Source: Amycolatopsis rubida
GTDB taxonomy: Bacteria > Actinomycetota > Actinomycetes > Mycobacteriales > Pseudonocardiaceae
Assembly (NCBI RefSeq): GCF_900115345.1
Contig: NZ_FOWC01000001.1
Span: forward strand, 496,001-560,000
DNA length: 64,000 bases
Direction of reading: 5' to 3'
Shown here piece after piece: positions 27,087-37,100 of this stretch. Position 1 is the first letter of the stretch, and each line of letters starts with the position of its first letter. Position numbers and translations under genes: made by a program. A model generated the notes under the pieces. It saw nothing but the letters and a program-made list of their open reading frames with translations. It had not been told where the DNA came from and did not search any database.

Positions 27087-28232
27087 ATGCATGACGCAGT
27101 AATAGCGGGAGCCGGACCGGTCGGTCTGTTCCTGGCCTGCGAGCTTGGTCTCGCGGGCAGTTCGGTCCTGGTGCTCGAACGGGAGCCTGAGCCCGGTTCC
27201 CAGTGGCGGACGGCACCGCTCGGGATGCGCGGTCTGTCGGCCACGTCGATCGAGGCGTTCCACCGCCGCGGGATGCTGCCTCCGCTGATGGCGGCACCGG
27301 ACATCCTCGACCCGGCCAAGGTCGACGTCGACGCGCTGCCGTACCGGCCGCCCAGTTCACTGCCCGGCGGCATGATGACCAACCTCGACGCGATCGAGGC
27401 GGTGCTATCCGAGCAGGCTGCCAGGCTCGGGGTCGAAATCCGGCGCGGGGTCGAGGTTACCGATCTTGAGCAGCACGAAGACAGCGGGCGCAGTGTTGTG
27501 CGCGGGCTGGCGGGTTTCGAGTTCGCCGGCACCGAACCGCAGTTCACCGGCTACACCATCGACCACGGCGCGTTCGACCGCACGCAGCAGCCAAGCATCG
27601 AGCACCTTCAGACCGTGCTGCGCCGGGTGTCCGGCACCGACGTCACGCTGACCGGCGTCCGGCTCGTCTCGACGTTCACCGATCGCGCGATGCAGACCAC
27701 GACGTATCGGCGCGGTCGCGTGCTGCTCGCCGGCGACGCCGCGCACATCCACTCCCCGCTGGGCGGCCAGAGACTCAATACCGGCATCAGCGACGCCTTG
27801 AACCTCGGGTGGAAGCTCGCGGCGGTGCGGCCGGACGCGCACGGCCAGCCGGTGCAGGGCGTCCTTCGCGATCTGCTCAGCACCCGAGACGGAACGACCC
27901 ATGTGTACGGGAAGATGTCCGGCGCGTCGCTCCGCTATGACCTCGGCGGCGAGCATCCGCTGATCGGCCGTTACGCCCCCGATTTCCAGCTGGCAAAAGG
28001 AAATCGCGGCGATCTGATGCAGGACGGTCATGGCGTCGTCCTCGACTTCAGCGCTAGCGGCTGCGCGAGGCAACGGGCCAGTTGCGTTACGCGGCCGGGT
28101 ACGGCGAAAGAAGACCTCGGATTGGGTGCCGTGCTTGTCCGGCCGGACGGCATCGTCGCCTGGGCGGGCGACCGCGACTTTTTCCAGGACTCGTTCACTC
28201 AAGCCAAAACTCAGTGGTTCGCCGAAAACTAG
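27087..28232 (+). CDS. FAD-dependent aromatic monooxygenase, shortened
   Basis: The N-terminus has the Rossmann motif ([17 protein letters not shown]) and the C-terminal half has the FAD-binding GD motif ([20 protein letters not shown], then [15 protein letters not shown]). It belongs to the PheA/TfdB hydroxylase group that uses NADPH and O2. Only 381 residues are present, against about 480-540 in relatives. The DG-motif region after [13 protein letters not shown] appears deleted ([15 protein letters not shown] follows too soon). The segment after LGWKLAAV that normally contains YHAERxP is also short. All deletions are in frame, so the protein may be made but inactive. It sits opposite the SARP gene. 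Confidence 0.7.
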   Translation: MHDAVIAGAGPVGLFLACELGLAGSSVLVLEREPEPGSQWRTAPLGMRGLSATSIEAFHRRGMLPPLMAAPDILDPAKVDVDALPYRPPSSLPGGMMTNLDAIEAVLSEQAARLGVEIRRGVEVTDLEQHEDSGRSVVRGLAGFEFAGTEPQFTGYTIDHGAFDRTQQPSIEHLQTVLRRVSGTDVTLTGVRLVSTFTDRAMQTTTYRRGRVLLAGDAAHIHSPLGGQRLNTGISDALNLGWKLAAVRPDAHGQPVQGVLRDLLSTRDGTTHVYGKMSGASLRYDLGGEHPLIGRYAPDFQLAKGNRGDLMQDGHGVVLDFSASGCARQRASCVTRPGTAKEDLGLGAVLVRPDGIVAWAGDRDFFQDSFTQAKTQWFAEN

Positions 28233-28240
28233 GAGCAGAC

Positions 28241-28705
28241 ATGACTATCACTCTCCGCCCGGGCAGCACTTGTGCTGTTCACCGGCGATTCGATCACCGA
28301 CGCACAGCGGAACGAGAGCGAGGACGGTCTCGGATTCGGTTACCCGCTGCGGATCCCGGCGAATGGGGACTCCGTTATCCGGAACGGCCGGTGACCTGGC
28401 TGAATTCCGCGATCGCGGACAACAAGGTGATGGACCTCGAATCCCGTTGGCAGAACGATGTTCTGGATGCGCGCCCGGACGTGGTGCCGATCCTCGTCGG
28501 CATCAACGACGTCGGCTGGCATTTCTGTGACCCGGACGGTTACGTCATTCCCGCCGACAGAAGTGGCGCGTCGATCTGGACCCGAAAATCCAAGTGGTGC
28601 GCGAACTTGCCCGCAAATACGGCGCGCATTTGCTCGCCGCGGACGGCTTGTTCACCGAGGCTTGGCTGCGCCTGGCTACCGCCGAGTTCCTTGCTGCGCC
28701 TCTAG
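28241..28705 (+). pseudogene. SGNH/GDSL hydrolase remnant
   Basis: Starting at ATG 28241, MTITLRPGSTC breaks frame. One frame over, LFTGDSITDAQRNES and GLGFGYPLRI give the GDSL block with its catalytic Ser. Another frame contains DLESRWQNDVLDARPD and VPILVGINDVGW, the block with the conserved Gly-x-Asn-Asp. A further frame contains VRELARKYGAHLLAADGLF. The Asp/His block of the C-terminus is missing, and the similarity runs into the end of the convergent SDR gene. At least three lesions make this a wreck. Confidence 0.7.
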
Positions 28706-29515
28706 ATTCGCGCGATATTCAGAGCGTTCCGGGCGGTCTGAGTGCAGCGCGCGGTCGTCTCGGACCAGCCGCCGGATGCGGTTGAGAACCGGTTCCGGGG
28801 TGACCCTCGCTGCCGTGGCGAGCAGGCCGACGTAGCCGGGCACGGCGATTTCGGCGCGGCGGTTGTGCACCGAATCGACGACCGCCCTTGCGACGTCTTC
28901 CGGCTGCACCTTAGGAATCGGCCGCAGGTCAAGGCCGGAGGCGAGGGCGGTGTCGACCGCCGAGGGCAGCACAGCGGTGAGGCTGACGCCCGCGTCCGCG
29001 AACTCCAAGCGGGTCGCGGCCGTCAGCCCCACCACCGCGAATTTGGTCGCGTTGTAGACAGCCAGTCCCTTGACCGGGAACTTGCCTGCCAGCGAGGCGA
29101 CGTTGACGACGTGGCCGAAACCGCGTTCGACCATGCCGGGCAGCACCAGTTTCATTCCGCTGAGGACACCGCCGAGGTTGACGTCGATCTGCAGCCGGTC
29201 GGTGGCGTCGGCGAGTTCGAGAAATCCGCCGTTCGGCATGAGGCCCGCGTTGTTCACCAGCACGTGCAACGGTCCGTGGGCCTTCTCGGTCGCGGCCACG
29301 AAGGACGCGAACGAGTCGCGGTCGGCGACATCGAGGTGGTGGGCGGTGCCGCCGACCAGCGCGGCGGCTTCCTCGGCGGCCGCCTGGTTGAGGTCGCCGA
29401 TCGCGACGTGCGCGCCCTTGCTCGCGAACAGCTTGGCGACCGCGCGGCCGATCCCGGCGCCTCCGCCGGTGATCGCGACGGACGCGCCGTCGAGGTCGAT
29501 TCTGGGGTAGGTCAT
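28676..29515 (-). CDS. Short-chain dehydrogenase/reductase
   Basis: A classical SDR of 279 residues. It has the cofactor motif TGGGAGIGRAVA near residue 15, DLNQAAAEEA at the end of strand 2 (favouring NAD), NNAG near residue 90, a catalytic Ser in NVASLAGKF and YNATK as the Tyr-x-x-x-Lys pair. ATG 29515 overlaps the stop of the upstream patatin gene by four bases, so the two are translationally coupled. The pairing suggests a lipid or polyketide substrate, but nothing in the sequence identifies it. Its 3' end overlaps the end of the SGNH wreck on the opposite strand. Confidence 0.88.
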   Translation of the reverse strand: MTYPRIDLDGASVAITGGGAGIGRAVAKLFASKGAHVAIGDLNQAAAEEAAALVGGTAHHLDVADRDSFASFVAATEKAHGPLHVLVNNAGLMPNGGFLELADATDRLQIDVNLGGVLSGMKLVLPGMVERGFGHVVNVASLAGKFPVKGLAVYNATKFAVVGLTAATRLEFADAGVSLTAVLPSAVDTALASGLDLRPIPKVQPEDVARAVVDSVHNRRAEIAVPGYVGLLATAARVTPEPVLNRIRRLVRDDRALHSDRPERSEYRANLEAQQGTRR

Positions 29516-30444
29516 CGGGTCGCTCCTTGTTCGATGGCGGCGCGCACGCGCGGCGGGGTCAGGGTGCGGCAGGCGCGGAGCACGTCGGAGCGGCGGCGCA
29601 GATCCATGAAATTCGGGCCCATGACGTCCAGTTCGGCCTGGCCGGGTTCGATCCGAAGCACGCGGATTCCAGCAGCGCGGAGTTGCTTGACCTCCGCGTC
29701 GACGCGCCGGGTCATCGCGCGCCGGGCGAGTCGTTCGACGCGGGCGAAGCCGCGGCCGGGCGCGCCGCCGGAGGTGGACATCGGCGGAATGAGCACGGCC
29801 TCCTCGACCCCGGCCGGGATGACGAGATCGGCGGACGTCGGCGAGACGGTGCCGCCGTCGACGTACTCGCGGCCGTTGACGCCGACCGGCGGGAACCATC
29901 CCGGAATGGCCCAGGACGCGGCAATCGCGGTACCGAGCTGGGTACGCTGCGAATTCCCGAACGCGACCCGCTCCCCGGTGCGGAGATCGGCTCCGACGAG
30001 CCAGGTCCGCGGGTGGTCGACCCAGCCTTCGGCAGTGGCCAGCGCGGTGCCGAGACCGCGCAGCCATCCAGCGTCGCCACGTCCCCTCGGCAACGTTCCG
30101 GCCAGCCCGGCCAGCAGGTCCACCCGGCCGCGCACTGCCCCGGCGGTGAGGCCGAGACCAGGCCAAACCGGTGTCGGCAACGGCGGCAGCTTGCCCGGAT
30201 GCTGAGCGAGATGGCGCACGACGCGGTCGTCGGCGGGTTCCCCTCGCAACCCGGCCATGATCTCGCCGACCCCGATGCCGGAACCGAGGAACGCCGCCAT
30301 CTCCGCACCCGCCGAGGTGCCGACCAGTACGTCAGCTTCGCGCGCGTCCCAGCCCAGCTGGTCCTCGACCGCGGCGAGGGCAGCGGCGGTCCAGGCGAAG
30401 CCGAGCGTGCCGCCACAACCGAGCACCAGTGCGCGTTTGGTCAT
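29512..30444 (-). CDS. Patatin-like phospholipase
   Basis: Patatin features appear in order: oxyanion GCGGTLGFAW near residue 10, nucleophile elbow GTSAGAEMAAF (GxSxG) near residue 42, and the catalytic Asp in YVDGGTVSPTSAD (DGG) near residue 200. ATG 30444 is chosen because GAGGTGG lies 5 bp upstream; another ATG at 30465 lacks such a site. These enzymes hydrolyse acyl ester bonds of membrane lipids. It is probably cytosolic or peripheral, as there is no signal peptide. It is the first gene of a two-gene operon with the SDR. Confidence 0.88.
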   Translation of the reverse strand: MTKRALVLGCGGTLGFAWTAAALAAVEDQLGWDAREADVLVGTSAGAEMAAFLGSGIGVGEIMAGLRGEPADDRVVRHLAQHPGKLPPLPTPVWPGLGLTAGAVRGRVDLLAGLAGTLPRGRGDAGWLRGLGTALATAEGWVDHPRTWLVGADLRTGERVAFGNSQRTQLGTAIAASWAIPGWFPPVGVNGREYVDGGTVSPTSADLVIPAGVEEAVLIPPMSTSGGAPGRGFARVERLARRAMTRRVDAEVKQLRAAGIRVLRIEPGQAELDVMGPNFMDLRRRSDVLRACRTLTPPRVRAAIEQGATR

Positions 30445-30514
30445 CGACCACCTCTGCGGAATCACGTGTCAGTGTCGGAACCGTATGTCATTTACACGCC
30501 CGGGGCAATACCGG

Positions 30515-31000
30515 TCAGGCGCGATCGGCGCTGCTGACGACCTTGTCGCTGCCGGTGTTCTTCGCGTTGCAGAGCACCTGGTCGGTCGCGTGGACCAGGC
30601 GATCGATGGCGGATCCGGCCTCGGGACAGGTCGCGAGGCCGATCGAGCCGGAGAGCCCGTCGATGGTCTTCGTCGCAGGCACTTCCACGACGAGCCGGGC
30701 GATGGCTTCGCGAACGCGTTCGGCGACAACGCGGGTGGCGGATTCGTGGATGTCGGGCAGCAAACCACGAACTCCTCGCCGCCGAACCGGCCGACCGAGT
30801 CGTAGCCGCACACTGCGGTGGCGACGGCGCGGTGCGCGAGACGGCATCGCCGCTGAGATGCCCGTGCTGGTCGTTGATCCGCTTGAAGCGGTCGAGATCC
30901 ACCATCAGCACGCCGAAACTGGAGTCGACGGTTCGCTGCGCCCGGTCGAGCGCGCGGGCGTGCCGGCCGGTGGCGTTGAAGATCCCGTCTTCTCAGCAGA
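30515..31000 (-). pseudogene. GGDEF (diguanylate cyclase) domain remnant
   Basis: Pieces read right to left along the complement. DGIFNATGRHARALDRAQ and VLMVDLDRFKRINDQHGHLSGDAV form the start of the domain. SVGRFGGEEFVVC, with the GG(D/E)EF active site, is in a second frame. ESATRVVAERVREAIARL and LSGSIGLATCPEAGSA lie in a third. Two frame changes are needed to join them. There is no sensory N-terminus, so it is a broken gene fragment. Confidence 0.75.
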
Positions 31001-31236
31001 GTTCGGAAACCGTTGCGGGAAAACGATGTCGCGACTGCGCGGTCAGCTGATTTGTCGAACCCGGGTGCACCGAACGAATCGGCGCACCCGCGGGCAAGCC
31101 CTACCGGTGGCCGGCGAAGAGAGTCAACGGTTCCCGGAGTTCCGCGCAGTGGTGCTGACGCGGGATCTCCGTCGGGAGCTGGCCGTCTCCAGCAGCGTTG
31201 AGCGCCATGACCGCTGGACTGTCCTTTGTGTACGGA

Positions 31237-31500
31237 TCATGCTGCGGCGCACCGTCCACAGTGGAGTTTCCGGTGCGCGCGAAACCGATGTGTCGCGGCT
31301 TCAGCGAACGGCAGCTGAGTTTCGTCGCGATCGACGCCGTGCATCAAGGTTACGTGATTGACGCGCCCGGTGGCGAAAGCTTCGGCGGGTGACATCGGCA
31401 GCATTGACCCGTCGACGATCGGCGCGACCGTGCCGTTGTCCGGATTTCTCCCGTGGTCGGCCTGGTTGAGCACAGCCTGCGCGGGCAGCGGGTGCCTTTT
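31237..31500 (-). pseudogene. Type-B carboxylesterase fragment
   Basis: APIVDGSMLPMSPAEAFATG and VNHVTLMHGVDRDETQL match the middle of a type-B carboxylesterase (para-nitrobenzyl esterase-like): the PVVDGxxLPxxPxxAF block followed by GxNRDE. The nucleophile elbow and the rest are absent, so this is a short remnant in a degraded region. Confidence 0.55.
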
Positions 31501-31681
31501 CGTCGAATCTCATCCGTCCTCCTTCGCTCCCGCCTGGCCGGGCAGGCTCGACCGATGACAAACTGCGGGTCATCGCCGCGGAACGCTTGTCTCCAGTCTT
31601 GCCGCTGCACGGGGAGGCACAACCTCCGTCCGCGCGCGCGGAAGATGTCACATTCCCGGGAACGACGGTCTTTGTCAGAGA

Positions 31682-32575
31682 TCAAGCCGCGCCGAGGAAT
31701 TCCGCCTCGGCCACCGCCCTCAATTCCCGTACTAATTCGCGCACCGCAAGGGATTGCGCGCCAGCGTAGGTGGCGACGTACCCGATTCGCCGGGTGGGCG
31801 GGTCGGCGATCGGCGTGACCGCGGCTCCCGGCGGGACGGCCGCGAGGGTCAGCTTCGGCAAGATCGCCATGCCGATCCCTTGCGCCACCATGGAAAGGAC
31901 CACTCCGTCGTCGGCGACCTCCATCTTCGCCGACGGCAACCAGTTCTGCCGGGCCCACCAGGACCGGGTGTAGGAGGAGCAGTTTTCCGGCCAGTCGAGC
32001 AGCGGGAGACCGCGCGGATCGGCCTGACCGTCCGGGTTCACCAGGAAGTACGGTTCCCGGAACAGTTCTCCGGCGACCAATCCGGCGGGCGGGGTTTCGT
32101 CCTCGCCGAGCGTCGCGATGGCGACATCCGCGCGTCCGTCGGCGACCTCGCCCGCGGTGCCGCGGCCCAGTTCGGGGACGACCAGCACCTGCGGGTGCAG
32201 GCCGGAATGCTTGGCGGTCAAGCGTTCCAGCGCGGCGGGCAGGAGATGCGCGGCGGCGCTGCGGAAAGCGGCGATCCGCAGCGGGCCGGTGAGGGTCCCG
32301 GCTGCCGCGCCCCGGGCTTCAGCGCGGAGAACGTCGAGCTGGCGCAGAATCAACCGGGCGTGCACGAGTGCGCGGGCACCGGCGGCGGTCGGGCGAGCAC
32401 CGGTTCGGCCGCGGTCGAAGAGGATGGTGCCGACCTTGCGTTCGCAGGTCCGGACTGCGTGCGAGACCGCGGACTGAGTCAGGCTCAGCTCGGCGGCAGC
32501 GGCGGTGAAGCTGCCGGTGCGCTCTACCGCGAGCAGCAGGCGCAGCTCGCCCGGCGTGAGGTCGACAGCATCCAT
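31682..32575 (-). CDS. LysR-family transcriptional regulator
   Basis: A 297-residue regulator with an N-terminal winged helix (LRLLLAVERTGSFTAAAAELSLTQSAVSHAV, here shown by its ends LLLAVERTGSF and LTQSAVSHAVR). A substrate-binding domain follows from about residue 90 (LRIAAFRSAAAHLLP, VPELGRGTAGEVADGRADVAI). It is divergent from an NADP-dependent reductase, with a palindromic LysR-type box between them, so it probably controls that gene. The inducer is unknown. Confidence 0.9.
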   Translation of the reverse strand: MDAVDLTPGELRLLLAVERTGSFTAAAAELSLTQSAVSHAVRTCERKVGTILFDRGRTGARPTAAGARALVHARLILRQLDVLRAEARGAAAGTLTGPLRIAAFRSAAAHLLPAALERLTAKHSGLHPQVLVVPELGRGTAGEVADGRADVAIATLGEDETPPAGLVAGELFREPYFLVNPDGQADPRGLPLLDWPENCSSYTRSWWARQNWLPSAKMEVADDGVVLSMVAQGIGMAILPKLTLAAVPPGAAVTPIADPPTRRIGYVATYAGAQSLAVRELVRELRAVAEAEFLGAA

Positions 32576-32595
32576 GCGGCCAGCCTAGCCGCAAC

Positions 32596-32612
32596 CATGA
32601 GCGAGATTCATG
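32596..32612. promoter_or_regulatory. LysR-type operator candidate
   Basis: CATGA and TCATG frame a 7-base centre, giving a T-N11-A type dyad about 20 bp upstream of the LysR start and about 90 bp upstream of the reductase gene. This position fits autoregulation plus activation of the divergent gene. Confidence 0.5.
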
Positions 32613-32699
32613 GATTAGCCCGGTCCATCGATCCGGAGGTCTGCCCGGGCGGCTTCGGCGCGCTTAAGTTACTGGTCAGAGCCAATTGAAGGAGATCAC

Positions 32700-33689
32700 G
32701 TGTCCCTGACCGCCGTCCGCCAGGTCCGCCGCCCCGAGGGCGCGCCGAGCGCCGCCGATTTCGAGTTCGTCACCCAGCCGCTGCCGGAGCTCGCCGACGG
32801 ACAGGCGCTGGTCGAAAACCGCTACCTGTCCGTCGATCCGTACATGCGCGAGTTCATGGAGTGGGGCGGCTGGGAACTGGGCGCGGGCCTGGAAGGCCGC
32901 ACGATCGGCGAGGTGGTCGAGTCGAAGGAGCCGACGCTGCCGGTCGGCACGACGGTGTTCCACCGGCACGGCTGGGCTACCCACGCCGTCCTCACCGCCG
33001 CCGACGTCCGGGCGATCACACCCGCGGACGGCGTTCCGCTGAGCGCCTACCTCGGCATTCTCGGCGGGACCGGGCTCACCGCGTACGCCGGTCTCACTCG
33101 GATCGCGCAGGTCCGCCCCGGTGACGACGTGTTCATCTCCGCGGCGGCCGGTGCGGTGGGCAGTGCGGCCGGGCAGATCGCCCGGCTGCTCGGCGCGGGA
33201 CGGATCGTGGGCAGCGCCGGGTCAGCGGCGAAGGTCGAGCACCTGACTCGCGACCTCGGCTTCGACGCCGCCTTCGACTACCACGACGGTCCCGTCACCG
33301 ATCTGCTCGCGAAAGCGGCTCCGGACGGAATCGACGTGTACTTCGACAACGTCGGCGGCGATCACCTGGCCGCCGCCATCGACGCCCTTCGCGAGCGCGG
33401 TCGCGTCGCCTGGTGCGGTTCAGTCGCGCAGTACAACAGCCTGCGCACGCCGCCGAGCGCGCCGCACAACCTGTTCGAGGTGGTCGGGAAAAGCCTTCGG
33501 ATCGAAGGGTTTCTGGTGCGCAATCACCTCGACGCACGCGAAGAGTTCGAGGAATTCCTGATCCCGCACGTCCGCAGCGGGCGAGTGCTCGTGAACGAGA
33601 CTGTGACCGAAGGGTTTTCCAGCATCGTGGACGCGTTCATCGGCATGCTGCGCGGAGCGAACGTCGGGAAAATGCTGGTCCGGGTCTGA
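32700..33689 (+). CDS. NADP-dependent MDR-family oxidoreductase (prostaglandin-reductase/CurA type)
   Basis: The GTG at 32700 follows a good AAGGAG site. The 329-residue protein matches zinc-free medium-chain reductases: LSVDPYMREFM near residue 45, then ILGGTGLTAYAGL, the nucleotide-binding AAAGAVGSAAGQIARLLG near residue 145 and DVYFDNVGGDHL near residue 215. Relatives reduce activated C=C bonds of enones with NADPH. It is a single cytoplasmic gene, probably controlled by the divergent LysR gene, and ends at a strong hairpin. Confidence 0.9.
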   Translation: MSLTAVRQVRRPEGAPSAADFEFVTQPLPELADGQALVENRYLSVDPYMREFMEWGGWELGAGLEGRTIGEVVESKEPTLPVGTTVFHRHGWATHAVLTAADVRAITPADGVPLSAYLGILGGTGLTAYAGLTRIAQVRPGDDVFISAAAGAVGSAAGQIARLLGAGRIVGSAGSAAKVEHLTRDLGFDAAFDYHDGPVTDLLAKAAPDGIDVYFDNVGGDHLAAAIDALRERGRVAWCGSVAQYNSLRTPPSAPHNLFEVVGKSLRIEGFLVRNHLDAREEFEEFLIPHVRSGRVLVNETVTEGFSSIVDAFIGMLRGANVGKMLVRV

Positions 33690-33692
33690 CCG

Positions 33693-33722
33693 CGGGGAGG
33701 GGGCCGGAAAGCCCCCACCCCG
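33693..33722. terminator. Hairpin terminator between convergent units
   Basis: Arms of 12 bases (CGGGGAGGGGGC with one mismatch) enclose CGGAAA. It begins 4 bp after the reductase stop and 10 bp before the end of the leftward T7SS-like operon, so it may serve both. Confidence 0.75.
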
Positions 33723-33731
33723 CTCAGATCC

Positions 33732-34136
33732 TCAGTCGCGCCAACGGTTGTTGAGGAAGGCGTCGTCGTCCTCGTCGTCCTCAACCGGACGCGGGCGACG
33801 CGCCGGACGGCGCGGAGCCTCGGTTCGCAGCGCGGGCTGATTCGGAGTCACCGCGAACGGGGACGCCGAGCCGGGCTCGTTGCCGAACTCGTCGGAATCG
33901 AACGCCGAGGGCGGTTCGGTGCTCGGCCGGTCCGTGCTCCACCCGGACTTGGTCTTGCGCTTCCCCATCTCCCGCCGGTGCTGGACGTACCGTTCGGCCG
34001 CCTGCACCTGCTTGGTCATGTACTCCTGGGACTGTGCCTTGACCTCCTCGGCCTTCTGCTCGCGCAGTGCCCTGCGGTCGGCCTGCTCCCGGACCAGCGC
34101 GTCCAGTTCGGCCTTCATCGCGGCGGTTTCGCTCAT
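33732..34136 (-). CDS. Small charged protein of the T7SS-like operon
   Basis: This 134-residue protein has no recognised domain. Residues 1-60 are a charged helix, probably coiled coil (AELDALVREQADRRALREQK). The rest is disordered and rich in Pro, Arg and Asp (PRRPARRPRPVEDDEDDD). No signal or membrane segment is present. It is the last gene of the leftward operon, 9 bp after the giant Gly-rich protein. By position it could be a chaperone or cytoplasmic accessory of that protein. Confidence 0.7.
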   Translation of the reverse strand: MSETAAMKAELDALVREQADRRALREQKAEEVKAQSQEYMTKQVQAAERYVQHRREMGKRKTKSGWSTDRPSTEPPSAFDSDEFGNEPGSASPFAVTPNQPALRTEAPRRPARRPRPVEDDEDDDAFLNNRWRD

Positions 34137-34145
34137 GCGTGCCTC

Positions 34146-37100
34146 CTACCTGGTCCGGATGATCGGCGCGTCGTCGTCATCGTCGAGTGAACCAGTGATC
34201 CGGCTGGCGGGCTCGCCGAGATTGTCGAAGACCGCGCCCTCCACGCGGTACGCCGCGCGCCGCTCGGTTTCGCCGCCGCCGCCACCGCCGCCATGCCCGC
34301 CGCCCATCGAGCCCATGCCGGGCATCCCGGAGCCACCGGACTGACCCGGCTGGCCGGAACCGCCTGCGTGGTCGCCCGCCGGTTGCGAGAACCCGCCGCC
34401 GGTTTGGGTGCCGACCATCGGCGTGCTGTCGACCCCGGCCATGGGCGCGCCGTGCAGCGGAGCGCTCGGAGCGCCGGCGGGCACGCCCGGACCGCCGCTG
34501 TGCGACATCTCCGGACCGGGACCGCCCTCGATCGGATGACCAGGAGCCCCGCTCGGGACGCCGTGCTGCAACGGCTGGGCCGGACCGCCCGCAGGGTGTC
34601 CCGGGGCGTCCGAATCCGAGCCCCCCGGACCGGGGCCGCCTCCGGCCGGATGCGCCGGATCGCCTGCCGGATGCCCGCCGAACGGGTCGCCGCTGTGCGA
34701 CATCTCCGGACCCGGCCCGCCCGCGATCGGATGCCCGGGGTGGCTGCTGCTGGGCGAGGCGCCGCCGTGCCCGTTGCCGTCGGGTCCCTTGTGGTCGCCG
34801 GCGTGCTTGCCGGGACCGTCGTCTCCGTGCTGGCCAGGACCGTCGCCCGCGTGATGCCTGCCGGTGCTGTCGCCGGGCATCTCCGGACCGTGGTCGATCT
34901 CGTGGACGCCCTGCTTCTTGTCTTCCTCGCCGAGCGTGTAGGTCGTCGGGTTGCCCTTGCCGTCGTCGACCGTGACGACGGTCGGCCCGTTGGGCCCGTC
35001 CGGACGCTCCGCGGTGATCTTCGTATCGCCGTCGCGGAGGTGGATCTTTCCGTCCGGGCCGGGGTGGTGGACCTGGGCGTCGTGCTGCTGGCCGTCGCCG
35101 CCGTCGTGCGCGGACTTGTCGTCGGACCAGTCGAGTTTGAAGTCCTTGGCGTTCCCGGAACCCTCGCCGATCTTGATGTCCATCTTGCCGTCGTGGTCCG
35201 GCTCGGACATTTCGAAGGTCTTGTCGCCCTGCTTGACCTTCAGGACATCGCGACCGTCGTCGTCGGGCTTGCCGTCGTGGTCCTTGTCCTCGCCCGGCTT
35301 GCCGTCGTGGCCCTTGCCGTCGTCGTCGGGCTTGCCGTCGTGGTCCTTGTCCTCGCCCGGCTTGCCGTCGTGACCCTTGCCATCGTCGTCGGGCTTGCCG
35401 TCGTGGTCCTTGTCTTCACCCGGCTTGCCGTCTTCGCCGCCGGGACCGCCGTCCGCGGGGTCGGTCTTGATCGGCGGGCCGTCGACCGGACCGCCGCCGC
35501 TGGAACCGCCGCCGCCCTTGTCGCCGGGGCTCTTGTCGTCGCCGGGAACCTTGTCGTCGGGGCCCTTGCCGTCCGGACCCTTTCCGTCGGGGCCCTTGCC
35601 GTCGCCGCCGGTCGAACCGGGTTCGCCGCCGCCGGGCCCGCCGAGGGGGCTGCCGCCGTGGCTGCCCTGCGCGTCCTTCTTCAGCGACTCCATCGCGGCC
35701 TCGGCCTTTTGCTTGGCCTCGGCCTGCGCCTTCTGCTTGGCCTCTTGCTCGGCCTGCTGCTTGGCCGCTTCCTCGGACTGCTGCTGGTCCTGTCCGCCGC
35801 CGGAACCCGAACCGCCCGAGCCGGACGAACCGCCCGAACCGGAACCAGAGCCGCCGGAACCGGAACCGCCGGGATCGGTCTTGATCGGTGGACCGTCCAC
35901 CGGACCGCCGCCGCCGGAACCGCCGCCGGAACCGTCACCCGAGCCGCCGCCGAGGGGGCCGCCGCCCGGTGAATCGGACGGAACGTCGAGGTCAGGCACC
36001 TTGCCGCCGCCCCCGCCCGAGCCGCTGCCGGAACCGCCGCCCGAGCCGGAGCCGCCGCCAGTACCGCCGCCGATCCCGCCGATGCCGCCGCCCGAGCCGC
36101 TGCCGGAGTGGTCGCCCTGCGGCGTGTCCGAGCCGGACCCGCCGCCGGGACCGCCACCGGAACCGCCGCCGTAGCCGCCGCCCTGACCGTCGCCAGAACC
36201 GCCCTGGCCACCGCCGTAGCCACCAGAACCCTGACCGCCACCGCCGGGGCCGCCGCCGGGCCCCTGCCCCCCGCCGCCGGGACCACCGGGACCGCCCGAG
36301 CCGCCAGTCCCGCCTGCCCCGCCGTCCTTGGCGCCCTCGAACTTGTTCTTGACCTTGCCCATCTCTTTGTCAAGGGTGTCGTAGGCCTTGTCGACGAGAT
36401 CCTTGGCGTCCTTGCAGGCCTTCTCGAACCCCTTGTAGATGGTGTCCCACATGTCGGGGTTGAACTGGTTCATGATCCACTGCTTGGCGAGGTCCTTGCC
36501 GTGGCTCTGGATCTCGTCGTCGTTGCAGCAGCCCTGGTCGTTGAGGGTGTCGACCAGGTTGGTGCCGAAGTTGTAGTCCATCCAGCCGGCGATCTGGGCC
36601 AGGTCGTCGACGCTGCCGTGCTCGCCGTTGGCGACCGCGATGACCTTCTGCGCCATCGTGTAGTCGGCCTTGCCGACCTGGTCGCGGTACAGCGCGATGA
36701 CCTGGTCGGCCTTGCCCTTGCACAGGTCGAACAGCGTCTTCGTGGTGTGCAGCGTCGCTTCGCTGGCGTGGCTGAGGTCCTCCCCCAGCTTCGCGGCCTT
36801 CTTCTGGATGCTCTCGTTGTACCGGTCCGACGCCGCGTCGGCTCCCGCCCCGGTCCAGGTCCCGAACAGGGTGCCCAGTTCGGTTCCGGTCTCGGTCAGC
36901 GTCGACTTCACGGTTTCCGAGCCGGTCTTGAAGTGCATGGCGTCGTTGATGAAACCCTCGAAGCTGATCCCGCGCTGCTCGTCGAACGGACCGCGGATGT
37001 CCTTGTCGAGGTCGAGCTTGCGGGTGTTCCCCTTGCAGTCGTCGGGGAGCTTCTCAAGCAGCCCGCCGAAGGTCTCGAACACCCGGAGCGCGGCCGCCGC

